A stretch of 64,000 bases of DNA from UBA3537 sp038138145 (GCA_038138145.1 JAYQDD010000004.1:124001-188000), one strand, 5' to 3'. Numbered from the stretch's first letter, positions 1 through 9,671 are shown. The notes: generated from the letters alone by a model not told the origin. Program-made: numbers and translations.

Positions 1-1
1 C

Positions 2-238
2 AAAAACAAAATGATTGACGACGCTAAAGGAGAAGCTAAAGAAGAAGCTGCAAAATTAGTCGCACAAGCACAAGCGGCCATCGAAACAGAGAAAAAAGCA
101 GCTATTGCAGATTTGAAAGCACAAGTTGCAGACCTTTCTATTTCCATTGCAGAAAAAGTGTTGGGAGAAGAATTATCAAACAAAGGAAAGCAAGAAAAAT
201 TAGTGGAGTCTATGTTAGACGATGCTAGTTTAAACTAA
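2..238 (+). CDS. atpF: F0F1 ATP synthase subunit B, C-terminal part (cut by window edge)
   Basis: This is the C-terminal end of the F0 b subunit, the peripheral stalk that holds F1 still while the c-ring turns. The reading frame is open from base 2, so the gene starts upstream; the ATG at 11 is internal. The visible 78 residues are a charged, Ala/Lys/Glu-rich helix, as expected of the dimeric stalk, and the N-terminal membrane helix lies outside the window. The call rests mainly on context: atpH follows after 6 bp, then atpA and atpG, the usual order. Family members are about 160-170 residues, so roughly half is missing. Confidence 0.9.
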   Translation, partial: KNKMIDDAKGEAKEEAAKLVAQAQAAIETEKKAAIADLKAQVADLSISIAEKVLGEELSNKGKQEKLVESMLDDASLN

Positions 239-244
239 AAATAT

Positions 245-781
245 ATGTCAGGGACAAGAGCAGCCATTCGATATGCTAAGGCCATCTTAAGTGTGGCAGA
301 GGACAACAATACATCAGCGAAAATTCATGAAGAAATGAACCAAATCGCTCGTGCTATTGCTTCGAATCCTGAACTGAACGAGGTACTTAAATCACCAGTT
401 GTAAAACTTTCAGAAAAAACAGCCGTTTTGGAACATGTTTTTTCAAAGTCTGGAACAGAAGTAAAGTCTTTGTTCACCACTTTAGCACAAAACAAGCGTG
501 TTGATTTATTAGAGCATATCGCATCACAATACAAGCGTTTGTATGATGAACTTAACAATAAAGAACAAGCCACGGTAACCACAGCAGTACCAATGACTGA
601 AGCTTTAGAAAAAAAGGTGATGGCAAAGCTGAAAACATTGTCAAGCAAAGAAGTAACCTTGACCAAAATTGTAGATGAAACCATCCTTGGAGGATTCATC
701 TTGCGTGTTGGAGACCAGCAGTACAATGCAAGTGTTTCCAGCCAATTAAATGAAATAAAAAACAAGTTCATAACAAATTAA
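245..781 (+). CDS. atpH: F0F1 ATP synthase subunit delta
   Basis: OSCP-like delta subunit (178 residues) that caps F1 and connects it to the b-subunit stalk. The N-terminal part is the usual helical bundle, starting with a TRAAIRYAKA-type helix. The C-terminal part carries the family signature with ILGGFILRVGDQ near residues 147-158. Length is typical. It sits 6 bp after atpF and 42 bp before atpA, in one transcription unit with both. The start ATG at 245 is the only one that gives the conserved N-terminus. A 148-codon antisense ORF over the same bases is a shadow. Confidence 0.95.
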   Translation: MSGTRAAIRYAKAILSVAEDNNTSAKIHEEMNQIARAIASNPELNEVLKSPVVKLSEKTAVLEHVFSKSGTEVKSLFTTLAQNKRVDLLEHIASQYKRLYDELNNKEQATVTTAVPMTEALEKKVMAKLKTLSSKEVTLTKIVDETILGGFILRVGDQQYNASVSSQLNEIKNKFITN

Positions 782-823
782 ATAGAACCCATAAGGAGTT
801 CTATGAGTTAAAAATAGATTAAA

Positions 824-2401
824 ATGGCAGATGTAAAAGCAGCTGAAATTTCAGCAATTTTAAAGCAACAACTTTCAGGATTTGAAGCCACCGCTTCTTT
901 GGATGAAGTAGGAACTGTACTCACTGTTGGGGATGGTATTGTTCGTGCCTACGGACTTTCAAATGCGCAGTATGGAGAATTAGTTCAATTTGAAGGAGGT
1001 CTTGAAGGTATCGTTCTAAACCTTGAAGAAGACAACGTGGGGATTGTACTTTTAGGTGCTTCCAAAGTTGTAAAAGAAGGATCTACAGTAAAACGTACAG
1101 GACGTATTGCTTCCATCAATGTTGGTGAAGGCATTGTAGGACGTGTTGTAGATACCCTCGGCGCACCAATTGACGGAAAAGGTCCAATTGAAGGTGATGT
1201 TTACGAAATGCCATTGGAAAGAAAAGCACCTGGTGTTGTATTTCGTGAGCCCGTAACTGAGCCACTTCAAACAGGGATTAAATCTATTGACGCCATGATC
1301 CCCGTAGGACGAGGACAAAGAGAGCTCGTGATTGGTGACCGTCAAACAGGAAAAACCACAGTTTGTATTGACACCATTCTAAATCAAAAAGAGTTTTACG
1401 ATGCTGGTGAGCCCGTATATTGTATTTATGTTGCTGTTGGGCAAAAAGCATCAACAGTAGCCAATATTGCAAAAACATTAGAAGATAGAGGCGCATTGGC
1501 CTATACTACTATTGTAGCGGCTAATGCATCAGATCCAGCGCCAATGCAAGTATATGCACCGTTCGCTGGAGCTGCGATTGGAGAATATTTTAGAGACACT
1601 GGTCGTCCAGCACTTATTATTTATGATGATTTATCAAAACAAGCAGTTGCTTACCGTGAGGTATCACTTTTGCTTCGTCGTCCACCGGGACGTGAGGCCT
1701 ACCCAGGAGATGTTTTCTACTTACATTCACGTTTGTTAGAGCGTTCTGCTAAAGTTATTAATGATGACACCATTGCGAAAGACATGAACGATTTGCCAGA
1801 CTCTCTTCAACCTTTGGTAAAAGGAGGAGGGTCTTTAACGGCACTTCCAATTATTGAAACTCAAGCAGGAGATGTATCAGCGTATATTCCAACAAACGTA
1901 ATTTCGATTACAGATGGTCAGATTTTCTTGGATGGAGATTTATTTAATTCTGGTGTACGTCCAGCCATTAACGTAGGTATTTCGGTATCTCGTGTGGGGG
2001 GTAGTGCACAAATTAAATCCATGAAAAAAGTTTCTGGAACACTAAAATTAGACCAAGCACAATTCCGTGAATTAGAGGCCTTTGCAAAGTTTGGTTCAGA
2101 TTTGGACGCCGTTACACTAAACGTTATCGAAAAAGGAAAACGAAACGTTGAAATCCTCAAGCAAGCACAGAACGATCCATATACAGTAGAAGATCAAATT
2201 GCGATTATTTATGCAGGATCTAAAAACTTATTGCGTGATGTACCCGTCAATAAAGTCAAAGAATTTGAAACTGAATTCATTGAATATTTAAGAGCAAAAC
2301 ACAGTGACGCTTTGGCAACACTGAAATCTGGTAAATTGACTGATGAGGTAACGGATACGTTAACAAAAGTTGCACAAGATTTATCGGCCAAATACAATTA
2401 A
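824..2401 (+). CDS. atpA: F0F1 ATP synthase subunit alpha
   Basis: Non-catalytic nucleotide-binding alpha subunit of F1 (525 residues, full length). The P-loop GDRQTGKT is at residues 171-178, and a Walker B-like strand ALIIYDD follows near 262-268. The LLLRRPPGREAYPGD segment and the C-terminal helical domain are intact. It is followed after 27 bp by atpG and preceded by atpH, so expression is operonic. No oddities in sequence or length. Confidence 0.98.
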   Translation: MADVKAAEISAILKQQLSGFEATASLDEVGTVLTVGDGIVRAYGLSNAQYGELVQFEGGLEGIVLNLEEDNVGIVLLGASKVVKEGSTVKRTGRIASINVGEGIVGRVVDTLGAPIDGKGPIEGDVYEMPLERKAPGVVFREPVTEPLQTGIKSIDAMIPVGRGQRELVIGDRQTGKTTVCIDTILNQKEFYDAGEPVYCIYVAVGQKASTVANIAKTLEDRGALAYTTIVAANASDPAPMQVYAPFAGAAIGEYFRDTGRPALIIYDDLSKQAVAYREVSLLLRRPPGREAYPGDVFYLHSRLLERSAKVINDDTIAKDMNDLPDSLQPLVKGGGSLTALPIIETQAGDVSAYIPTNVISITDGQIFLDGDLFNSGVRPAINVGISVSRVGGSAQIKSMKKVSGTLKLDQAQFRELEAFAKFGSDLDAVTLNVIEKGKRNVEILKQAQNDPYTVEDQIAIIYAGSKNLLRDVPVNKVKEFETEFIEYLRAKHSDALATLKSGKLTDEVTDTLTKVAQDLSAKYN

Positions 2402-2428
2402 TTTTAAATTAAAGAACTAATTTAAAGC

Positions 2429-3286
2429 ATGGCAAACTTAAAAGAAATAAGAAACAGAATTTCGTCCGTATCGTCAACGATGCAGATTACCAGCGCCATG
2501 AAAATGGTGTCTGCTGCGAAGCTCAAAAAAGCACAAGATGCCATCACAGCGATGCGTCCTTATGCCGACAAACTGACGGAACTTTTACAAAATCTAAGCG
2601 CAACTTTGGATGCCGATAGCGGAAGTAAATTTGCAGATCAGCGTGAAGTCAAAAACGTTCTTATTGTTGCCATTACTTCTAACAGAGGATTGTGTGGCGC
2701 TTTTAATTCTAATATTATCAAACAAGCCAATCATTTAGCAAACAGCTATGCTGGCAAAAACGTTTCTATAGTAGCCATCGGTAAAAAAGCCAATGATGCT
2801 CTTTCAAAAGATTTTGATGTTATATCGAATCAAAGTAGTGTTTTTGATGATCTTACTTTCGATAATGTAGCACAAATTGCCGAATTGTTGATGGAAAAAT
2901 TTGAGGACGAAAGCGTTGATAAAATTGAATTGGTCTACAACAAGTTTAAAAATGCGGCCACGCAAATTGTAACCACGGAACAATTTTTGCCAATTGTCCC
3001 AAGTGCTGAGGGGACTAATGCCAACCAAGACTATATTTTTGAACCCTCAAAAGCGGAAATTGTAGAAACCTTGATTCCAAAGTCTTTAAAAACACAATTG
3101 TTTAAAGCCATTAGAGATAGTTTTGCCAGTGAACATGGTGCACGAATGACCGCCATGCACAAAGCAACCGACAACGCTACAGAACTTAGAGATCAACTAA
3201 AATTGACCTACAACAAAGCACGACAAGCAGCCATTACCAACGAAATTCTTGAAATTGTTGGTGGCGCTGAAGCACTGAACAATTAA
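2429..3286 (+). CDS. atpG: F0F1 ATP synthase subunit gamma
   Basis: Central rotor shaft of F1 (285 residues). The conserved N-terminal helix is present (KEIRNRISSVSSTMQITSAMKM) and so is the C-terminal helix with the ARMTAMHKATDNA signature; together they form the coiled coil inside the alpha3beta3 ring. It is the last gene of this operon: a strong hairpin terminator follows at 3310-3335. The genes for the beta and epsilon subunits, which often follow gamma in other bacteria, are not here but at 38162-40023 on the opposite strand. Confidence 0.97.
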   Translation: MANLKEIRNRISSVSSTMQITSAMKMVSAAKLKKAQDAITAMRPYADKLTELLQNLSATLDADSGSKFADQREVKNVLIVAITSNRGLCGAFNSNIIKQANHLANSYAGKNVSIVAIGKKANDALSKDFDVISNQSSVFDDLTFDNVAQIAELLMEKFEDESVDKIELVYNKFKNAATQIVTTEQFLPIVPSAEGTNANQDYIFEPSKAEIVETLIPKSLKTQLFKAIRDSFASEHGARMTAMHKATDNATELRDQLKLTYNKARQAAITNEILEIVGGAEALNN

Positions 3287-3309
3287 CACGGTTTTTTATA
3301 AATACCTTA

Positions 3310-3336
3310 AAGCCCCACAAAGTGGGGCTTTTTTTG
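3310..3336 (+). terminator. Rho-independent terminator after atpG
   Basis: Nine-base-pair GC-rich stem (AAGCCCCAC / GTGGGGCTT) with a three-base loop, immediately followed by a run of T. It lies 24 bp after the atpG stop codon and ends the atpFHAG unit. Confidence 0.9.
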
Positions 3337-3363
3337 TGGAATGAAATTTGATGATAATTAAAT

Positions 3364-3861
3364 ATGCGTTTGAAAATCACCTATAAAATTCCACTGCTTT
3401 GTTTGTCTTTTTTGTTGGGTTGTAAAACAACAAAATCTACGCTTTTCGTCTCCAAGCCTCCAATTTCAATAGAAGCGCCTTACTTTCAAACTTGGGTTGC
3501 TGGTGTTCAGGGCGGAGGTCGTGGTGTCGATGTGTTTTTGCCTGTAAAAGATCTAAACAACATAACCCCTGACAGCATACATTTTAGAGGACAGCGCGCC
3601 AAAGCCGTTTATAAAAACCAAATGATTGTTGGGCATTTTTCTTCGCCACAAAATCAACCCAAAGACATTATTTTGAGCAATGAACCTTTTGCAGAAGCCA
3701 ATAATCAGTTGCTCCCCAAAGCAGATCATTCAGCATTTGAATTGGAACCCAACACCTGTGTTTTGAGTTATATCCTCGAAAACAAACGCTATTATCATAA
3801 AATTATTGATTTAACTCAGCGCCCATCCATTCCTTATCCCAAATCTCCTCCCTCTCATTAA
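3364..3861 (+). CDS. Hypothetical lipoprotein
   Basis: A 165-residue protein with a type II signal peptide: a basic start, a hydrophobic stretch and the lipobox LLGC with Cys20 as the lipidation site. The mature part is about 146 residues with no domain I recognise; it contains a short Gly-rich segment (GVQGGGRGVDVF) and a Pro-rich tail. It is probably anchored in the periplasmic side of a membrane. It begins 28 bp after the atpG terminator, so it needs its own promoter, which I could not identify. Function unknown. Confidence 0.75.
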   Translation: MRLKITYKIPLLCLSFLLGCKTTKSTLFVSKPPISIEAPYFQTWVAGVQGGGRGVDVFLPVKDLNNITPDSIHFRGQRAKAVYKNQMIVGHFSSPQNQPKDIILSNEPFAEANNQLLPKADHSAFELEPNTCVLSYILENKRYYHKIIDLTQRPSIPYPKSPPSH

Positions 3862-3912
3862 TTATTGTATCTGGTCTAAAAAGTGTATTTTTAAGCCCAT
3901 AAAAGCAACAAT

Positions 3913-5373
3913 TTGAGTATCCTTAAAACGCTTTACAAACAAACTTTTATTTATGGGCTTGCAACCGTAGTGCCCAAAATGCTCAGTTTTCTTTTGGTAC
4001 GTTTACACACTGATAAATCTGTACTCGAAAATGTGGCCGACTACGGCGACGTTTCGCTGATTTACGCCTATTTTGTCTTGTTTAATGTGCTTTTGGCCTA
4101 TGGCATGGAAACGGCCTTTTTCCGCTTTTTTAGCAGTGATGAACATAAAAAAACAGTACTCAGCACTTCAACTATTTCATTAATTCTGACCTCGACATTG
4201 GTACTGGTATTGGGGTATTTTTTAAGACATCATATAGCAAACCTTACACACATTGACAGTGCTTATATTGTATTGGTCCTTTGGATTCTATTTTTTGATG
4301 CCCTTGTTATTATTCCCTTTGCGTATTTAAGAGCGTTGGGCAAGCCCATAAAATATACAGCAGTCAAATTGCTCAATGTTGTTCTCAATTTGGGATTAAA
4401 TGTTGTCCTGCTACTGTTCCTAAAATCTTGGGCTGAATCCTCTACATTTTGGGCTATATTCTATCGACCTAATTTTGAAGTACACTATATTTTTATTGCC
4501 AATCTTGTGGCCAGTGCGGTTACATTTTTGATGCTAATTTCTTTTTACTTTAAATTAAATTATAGCTTCGACACAAAACTTTGGAAACAAATGTTGCGTT
4601 ATGCATTTCCAGTGTTGGTTGCTGGAATTGCCTTTTCCATAAATGAAACGTTTGATCGCATTTTATTAGAGCGTCTTCTTCCAGAAAACCTATCCAAAGA
4701 AGCTATTGGGACCTATTCTGCTTGCTACAAACTTGCGTTGTTTATGATGCTTTTTGCAACGGCCTACCGTTTGGGGATCGAGCCCTTCTTTTTTAGCAAT
4801 GCCAAAGACAAAGACGCCAAAGCAAACTATGCCAAAATCCTTGAATTTTTTGTCATTTTTGGTGCCTTGATTTTATTATCTGTAGTGGTTTTTGTGGATA
4901 TTTTAAAACTAATGCTTATTCCAAATGAGGTCTATTGGGAAGCCATGTCGGTAGTACCTATCTTGTTGTTGGCCTATTTGTTTTTGGGGGTTTACCACAA
5001 CCTTTCGGTGTGGTACAAAATTACGGACCGTACAAAATTTGGTGCATACATCTCTATATTCGGCGCTCTTGTTACTTTGGGGATTAACATTATTTTTATT
5101 CCAAAATTTGGCTACATGGCTTCAGCCACCGCAACACTTTTTGCCTATGCAACAATGGCAAGTATATCCTACATTTTAGGGCAAAAGCACTATGCGATAC
5201 CTTATAATTTGAAAAAAATGGGGCTTTATTTGATTTTGTCAATCGGATTTTCAGCACTTTCATTTTATAAGTTCCGAGAAGATTATGCCATTGGGATTGG
5301 CCTCATTATAATTTTGATGGGTGTTATTTGGCACAAAGAAAAAACAGTATTAAAACAACTTATTAAATCTTAA
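3913..5373 (+). CDS. Polysaccharide flippase, Wzx/PST-like (MOP superfamily)
   Basis: Integral membrane protein of 486 residues with about 12-14 hydrophobic segments, including the N-terminal IYGLATVVPKMLSFLLVRL-type helix of polysaccharide transport proteins. By family it would flip lipid-linked oligosaccharides across the inner membrane, but no glycosyltransferase genes are adjacent, so the substrate is unknown. I chose the TTG at 3913: the next in-frame Met (residue 23) would cut into the first helix. It is followed after 2 bp by dut, so the two are co-transcribed. MurJ is a distant relative, but the sequence looks closer to the RfbX/Wzx group. Confidence 0.82.
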   Translation: MSILKTLYKQTFIYGLATVVPKMLSFLLVRLHTDKSVLENVADYGDVSLIYAYFVLFNVLLAYGMETAFFRFFSSDEHKKTVLSTSTISLILTSTLVLVLGYFLRHHIANLTHIDSAYIVLVLWILFFDALVIIPFAYLRALGKPIKYTAVKLLNVVLNLGLNVVLLLFLKSWAESSTFWAIFYRPNFEVHYIFIANLVASAVTFLMLISFYFKLNYSFDTKLWKQMLRYAFPVLVAGIAFSINETFDRILLERLLPENLSKEAIGTYSACYKLALFMMLFATAYRLGIEPFFFSNAKDKDAKANYAKILEFFVIFGALILLSVVVFVDILKLMLIPNEVYWEAMSVVPILLLAYLFLGVYHNLSVWYKITDRTKFGAYISIFGALVTLGINIIFIPKFGYMASATATLFAYATMASISYILGQKHYAIPYNLKKMGLYLILSIGFSALSFYKFREDYAIGIGLIIILMGVIWHKEKTVLKQLIKS

Positions 5374-5375
5374 TA

Positions 5376-5810
5376 ATGAAGATCAACATCATCAACAAAT
5401 CTGCACATGCCTTACCGCACTATGAGACCATTGCCTCGGCAGGGATGGACCTTCGGGCGAATTTAGATCACGATATTGTACTTAACCCCATGGAGCGCAG
5501 TATCATACCAACAGGACTTTTTATGGAACTTCCTGTGGGTTATGAAGCGCAAGTACGTCCACGAAGTGGATTGGCGGCCAAACACGGCCTAACAGTCCTC
5601 AATAGCCCGGGCACAATTGATGCGGATTATAGAGGAGAAATAGGCGTGATTCTTGTCAACCTTTCGCAAACAGCTTTTACCATAAAAAATGGTGAACGCG
5701 TGGCACAAATGGTGATTGCAAAGCATGAACGTGTCGAGTGGGAAGAGGTTCAACAACTATCGGAAACAAGCCGTGGCGAAGGCGGCTTTGGAAGCACGGG
5801 ACGTCAATGA
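5376..5810 (+). CDS. dut: Deoxyuridine 5'-triphosphate nucleotidohydrolase (dUTPase)
   Basis: Trimeric dUTPase (144 residues) that hydrolyses dUTP to dUMP and pyrophosphate, keeping uracil out of DNA and feeding dTMP synthesis. All five motifs are visible in order: AGMDLRA (residues 22-28), RPRSGLA, the uracil-binding hairpin GTIDADYRGEIGV with the catalytic Asp, ERVAQMV, and the C-terminal Gly-rich arm GEGGFGSTG. It starts 2 bp after the flippase stop. Its stop codon overlaps the start of the TPR gene (ATGA), implying translational coupling. Confidence 0.97.
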   Translation: MKINIINKSAHALPHYETIASAGMDLRANLDHDIVLNPMERSIIPTGLFMELPVGYEAQVRPRSGLAAKHGLTVLNSPGTIDADYRGEIGVILVNLSQTAFTIKNGERVAQMVIAKHERVEWEEVQQLSETSRGEGGFGSTGRQ

Positions 5811-7165
5811 TTCAAAACATCTACATAGTCATCTGTTTTTCATTTTTGCTTTGTTGCCCAAATAGCTTTGCACAAACTCAAAACGACAGTCTTCCAAGTT
5901 CTGCGCAATCCACTCCAGAAGATCAATTTCAGCATTATTTTTATGATGCGTTGATGCAAAAAGGCATTGAAAACTACAGCAAAGCAATAGATGCTTTACT
6001 AAAGTGTGGCGATTTATTTCCACAACGAGCGGTTGTTTTTTATGAACTAGGCGATCTTTATTTCATAACAAAAAAATATGGCCGGGCCGAAAGTAATCTT
6101 CAGAAAGCCATTGACTTAGACCCTGATAATTTTTGGTACAAAGAAAAATTATATCACCTTTATGTGGATCAAAACGACTATGAAAAAGCCATTCAAGCAG
6201 TACAACCGCTTTTGTACAAAAATCAAGATTATGAGCATGACTTAGTCAATTTATATGCTAGTGCTGGGCGTTTTGATGAGGCCTTGTCACAGATTGATAA
6301 ACTTGACCAACGTCTTGGTTACAGCACCAATCGTGACCAAACACGTATAGAAATTTACAAACAAACAGCAAATCAAAAAGGCCACATTAAGTTTTTAAAA
6401 AACCGTCTTGAAGAAGCTCCCAAAAATGCACAAAATTTCTTGACGCTTATTTACACTTTAAGTCAATATAATTTAAAAGAAGAAGCATTTTCAACAGCAA
6501 AATTGTTTTTAAAAACGCATCCAAAATCACATATTGCACATGTGGCTTTATACAAATTTTACTTGGACGCCAAAGCATACGACAAGGCCATTGCCTCTAT
6601 GAAAATAGTGACCGCCAGCAATGTGTTAGCACCACATCTTAAGGTTAAAGTATTGAGTGATTTTATGCGTTTTGTACAGCAAAATCCCGAATACAAAGAT
6701 GTATTGTTAGAAGTTCAGCCAGCACCGTCGTTGGACACTTCTTCACGTTCAAGCTTGGAATGGGCGCATTATTATGAACAACAAAATCAAATAGACAAGG
6801 CCCTTGAATTTTATGAAAAAGCGTTAAGCGAATCCCCCGAAAATTTAGATGCCATTAAAGCATTTGTTAAGCTTTGTTTGGTTGCCAAACAATATGACCG
6901 TGTAGTGTTGTTCACAGTCACACAATTGGAATTATTTCCTACTCAACTTGAACTGTATTTGGCGCGTAGTCGAGCACAACTCGCTTTAGAACAAATAGAC
7001 GAAGCTTTAGAAACCCTAGAAATGGGGGTGGATTATATTTTTGAAGAAGACGAAATTGCCGTACAATATTACCGCTTAATAGCCAATCTTTACAAAAGAA
7101 AAAACAATATTAAAAAAGCTAAAGCGTTTACCAATAGCGCTAACGCAATTCAATTGGAACAATGA
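5807..7165 (+). CDS. Exported tetratricopeptide-repeat protein
   Basis: A 452-residue protein with a signal peptide (MIQNIYIVICFSFLLCC...FAQ) followed by tandem TPR units, clearest around mature residues 60-170 and 320-450. These are typical of scaffolds in the periplasm or outer membrane. I place the start at the ATG at 5807, which overlaps the dut stop. A longer frame begins at 5738 inside dut, but it would put 23 basic residues before the signal peptide. The next gene begins with an ATGA overlap, so dut, this gene, the DUF4292 lipoprotein and envC form one tightly coupled unit. That suggests a role in envelope assembly; the exact function is unknown. Confidence 0.85.
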   Translation: MIQNIYIVICFSFLLCCPNSFAQTQNDSLPSSAQSTPEDQFQHYFYDALMQKGIENYSKAIDALLKCGDLFPQRAVVFYELGDLYFITKKYGRAESNLQKAIDLDPDNFWYKEKLYHLYVDQNDYEKAIQAVQPLLYKNQDYEHDLVNLYASAGRFDEALSQIDKLDQRLGYSTNRDQTRIEIYKQTANQKGHIKFLKNRLEEAPKNAQNFLTLIYTLSQYNLKEEAFSTAKLFLKTHPKSHIAHVALYKFYLDAKAYDKAIASMKIVTASNVLAPHLKVKVLSDFMRFVQQNPEYKDVLLEVQPAPSLDTSSRSSLEWAHYYEQQNQIDKALEFYEKALSESPENLDAIKAFVKLCLVAKQYDRVVLFTVTQLELFPTQLELYLARSRAQLALEQIDEALETLEMGVDYIFEEDEIAVQYYRLIANLYKRKNNIKKAKAFTNSANAIQLEQ

Positions 7166-7923
7166 GAAATTTTTTAGTCTGTCTTATCGTTTGTCTTGTT
7201 TTTGGGTGTAAAAGTACCCAAACATTGAGTTCAAAATCTGGACTCAACCCCAAGCTTAAGGCAAAACAAATCATAAAAGCGCATAACAAACAAAAAGCTG
7301 ATTTTTTGACCCTGCAATCACGATTAAAAATTGAATTAATAGAGGGAGAAAAAGCGCAGACGCATACTGTAACGTTACGCATGGAGCGCGACAAAGTCAT
7401 TTGGGTCAATGCTTTTTTGAACATGGTTCGACTAAAAATCACACCCAAAAAAGTACAGATGTACAACAAACTCGATCGTACTTATTTTGATGGCGATTTT
7501 ACTTTAATTAAGGATTTTTTAGGTGCAGAATTGAGTTTTTCTAATCTCGAAAATTTGCTGCTTGGAGATGCCATGTTCAATTATAGAGCAAACGCTTTGG
7601 AAAAGCAATTGCACCCTAAATCTTACGCTTTATCGCCCAAACAACAAAATGCGTTATTTGAAGTTTTATATTTAATTAACCCAGGGTATTTCAAAATGGA
7701 CGGCCAAGAATTAAGGCAATTGCAAAGGAATAGGTCACTAAAAGTTCGCTACCTTTCATTTCAAGAATTAAATCAGAAAATTTTCCCCAAAAAAATGACC
7801 ATTAAAGTTATTGAAAATCAGCAAGAAACAACGCTAAATTTGAATTTAAAATCTTTAAATTTGAATCAACCTATACGGTTTCCATTTTCCATTCCTTCGG
7901 GATTTAAAGCGATTAAACTCTAA
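7162..7923 (+). CDS. DUF4292 family lipoprotein
   Basis: A 253-residue lipoprotein: signal peptide with lipobox VFGC (Cys16), followed by a mostly beta-rich domain typical of DUF4292 in Bacteroidota. The pattern (an early TLRMERDKVIWVN strand, then a hydrophobic FKMDG region) recalls LolA/LolB-like lipoprotein carriers, but that relation is inference. Start and stop overlap the neighbours by 4 bp and 1 bp (TPR protein upstream, envC downstream). The context points to the cell envelope. Confidence 0.8.
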   Translation: MRNFLVCLIVCLVFGCKSTQTLSSKSGLNPKLKAKQIIKAHNKQKADFLTLQSRLKIELIEGEKAQTHTVTLRMERDKVIWVNAFLNMVRLKITPKKVQMYNKLDRTYFDGDFTLIKDFLGAELSFSNLENLLLGDAMFNYRANALEKQLHPKSYALSPKQQNALFEVLYLINPGYFKMDGQELRQLQRNRSLKVRYLSFQELNQKIFPKKMTIKVIENQQETTLNLNLKSLNLNQPIRFPFSIPSGFKAIKL

Positions 7924-9152
7924 TGCAAATCAGATCTAAATATTTATCCTTTTTATTTTTTGTTTTATTGGTATTCACCCACATGGACGGATATGCACAA
8001 AGTAAAAGACAATTGGAATTGGAAGAGCGACGTCGCGAGCTGCAACAGGAAATCAGACAAATTACCAATTTGTTGTTTGCTGGTAAAAAAGAAAAAAAAT
8101 CGGTGGTTAGTGCAGTTGAAGATTTAAATTATAAAATCAGTGTCCGTAAAAATCTGATGCGCATCACGAATCAACAAGCAAATTTGCTCACTAGAGAAAT
8201 CAACAGCAATCAAAACGAAATCTCAAAGCGTCGCGATAAACTGAAAATTTTAAAGGACGATTACGGCAACATGATTGTTAAATCATACAAAAATAGAGCT
8301 GCTGAAAATAAGCTCATGTTTTTGTTGTCCTCTTCAAATTTTCAACAGGCTTACCGGCGTTTACAATACATCAAGCAATACGCAGATTATCAAAAACAAC
8401 AGGCGATTATTATAAAGCAAGAGACCGAAAATTTAAAGCGTTTAAATCAAGATTTATTACGTCAAAAAAAGGAAAAACAAAAATTGGTGGCCGAAAATAA
8501 AGCGGCTAAAGCCATTTTGGATAAAGAACTAAAAGCGCAACAAGTATTGATCAGTTCCATTCAAAAAAACCTTTCAAAATTTACAGCACAAATCAAGTCC
8601 AAACAAAAAGAGTCTGATAAGTTGGACCGAGAAATCCGAAAACTGATTCGAGAGGCGATTGCTGCATCCAATAAAAAGGCCGGGAAATCCACCAAATTAG
8701 CCACGTTTTCATTAACGCCTGAGCAGAAAATATTAGCCGCTAATTTTACGACTAACAAAGGAAAATTGCCTTGGCCAGTGGCCAGTGGCGTGGTCAAAAT
8801 GCGCTTTGGAACCAACCCATCACCTATCGATCCGACGATTAAAATTAAGAGTAACGGTGTGCGTATTGCTACCAACAAAGGCGAGCAAGTTCGTGCTGTT
8901 TTTGAAGGCACTGTTCAAGGGATTATGACACCAAAAAATGGTAACAATGCCATCATGATTCGTCATGGAAATTATATAACGGTTTATAAAAACTTATCTA
9001 AGTTTTACGTCAGTAAAGGAGAAAAAGTAAGTACCAAACAAGCCATCGGAGAGGTTATTACCAACAAGACCTCTGGGGAATCGATATTGAGTTTTGGAAT
9101 TTATAAGGACAGTTCAATTCAAAATCCTTCGCACTGGATTTATAAACTTTAA
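7923..9152 (+). CDS. EnvC-like murein hydrolase activator
   Basis: A 409-residue periplasmic protein: signal peptide ending near DGYAQ, a long Lys/Glu/Gln-rich coiled coil over residues 28-250, then a LytM (M23) domain over about 285-405. The LytM domain looks catalytically dead. The first His/Asp zinc ligands are missing, and the usual final HxH is replaced by LSFGIYK; only an RHGNY His remains. That is what EnvC/NlpD-type activators look like: they switch on septal amidases rather than cut peptidoglycan themselves. It overlaps the DUF4292 gene by 1 bp and ends 3 bp from the convergent thioesterase gene. Confidence 0.88.
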   Translation: MQIRSKYLSFLFFVLLVFTHMDGYAQSKRQLELEERRRELQQEIRQITNLLFAGKKEKKSVVSAVEDLNYKISVRKNLMRITNQQANLLTREINSNQNEISKRRDKLKILKDDYGNMIVKSYKNRAAENKLMFLLSSSNFQQAYRRLQYIKQYADYQKQQAIIIKQETENLKRLNQDLLRQKKEKQKLVAENKAAKAILDKELKAQQVLISSIQKNLSKFTAQIKSKQKESDKLDREIRKLIREAIAASNKKAGKSTKLATFSLTPEQKILAANFTTNKGKLPWPVASGVVKMRFGTNPSPIDPTIKIKSNGVRIATNKGEQVRAVFEGTVQGIMTPKNGNNAIMIRHGNYITVYKNLSKFYVSKGEKVSTKQAIGEVITNKTSGESILSFGIYKDSSIQNPSHWIYKL

Positions 9153-9155
9153 ATG

Positions 9156-9671
9156 TTATTTATCTTCAAAAAGTGCTTTGAGTTCTGTGGCGTCCTTTGC
9201 CTTAATTTTTCTGGCCAGAACCAAACTCAATTGACGGCGCCTTAGCGCTCCATCAAAGCGTTGTTGTTCTTGCTCACTTTCTGGGATGAGTTCTGGGATA
9301 CGCACTGGTTTTCTGTTTTCATCTACAGCTACAAATGTAAAAATGGCTTCATTGGCTTTTATAGGAGTATTAAAATTATTGTCGGTATACCACACGTCCA
9401 AATACACTTCCATAGAACTATTGAAAGCGCGAGAAACTTTTGCTTCAATAGTGACAATACTTCCTAATGGAATAGCATGATTAAACGCCACATGATTTAC
9501 AGAAGCCGTCACTACTATTTGTTCGGAATGGCGCTGAGCGGTGATGCTCGCTGCACGGTCCATACGCGCCAGAAGCTCTCCCCCAAAAAGGGTATTTATG
9601 GCATTAGTTTCGCTAGGTAAAACTAAATCCGTAACCGTAGTTTTGGAATCAGAAGGGTGTTTTGCGTTCAT
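9156..9671 (-). CDS. Acyl-CoA thioesterase, hotdog fold
   Basis: A 171-residue single-hotdog thioesterase of the YciA/BFIT type that hydrolyses acyl-CoA to free acid and CoA in the cytoplasm. The signature FGGELLARMD, after an N-terminal LPSETNAINTL, corresponds to the family's GGxLLxxxD helix, followed by the SVNHVAFNHAIPLGSIVTIEA strands. Chain-length preference cannot be read from sequence. The gene converges on envC with only 3 bp between stop codons and no hairpin. A TACCTTTG element lies 20 bp upstream of the ATG. Confidence 0.87.
   Translation of the reverse strand: MNAKHPSDSKTTVTDLVLPSETNAINTLFGGELLARMDRAASITAQRHSEQIVVTASVNHVAFNHAIPLGSIVTIEAKVSRAFNSSMEVYLDVWYTDNNFNTPIKANEAIFTFVAVDENRKPVRIPELIPESEQEQQRFDGALRRRQLSLVLARKIKAKDATELKALFEDK

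Noticed and set aside
325..771. 148-codon antisense ORF over atpH
   Set aside because: It mirrors the conserved atpH frame, has no recognisable domain or start context, and such shadows appear opposite most genes here.
5738..5806. Longer start for the TPR protein inside dut
   Set aside because: It would place basic residues before the signal peptide; the ATG at 5807 overlapping the dut stop fits better.
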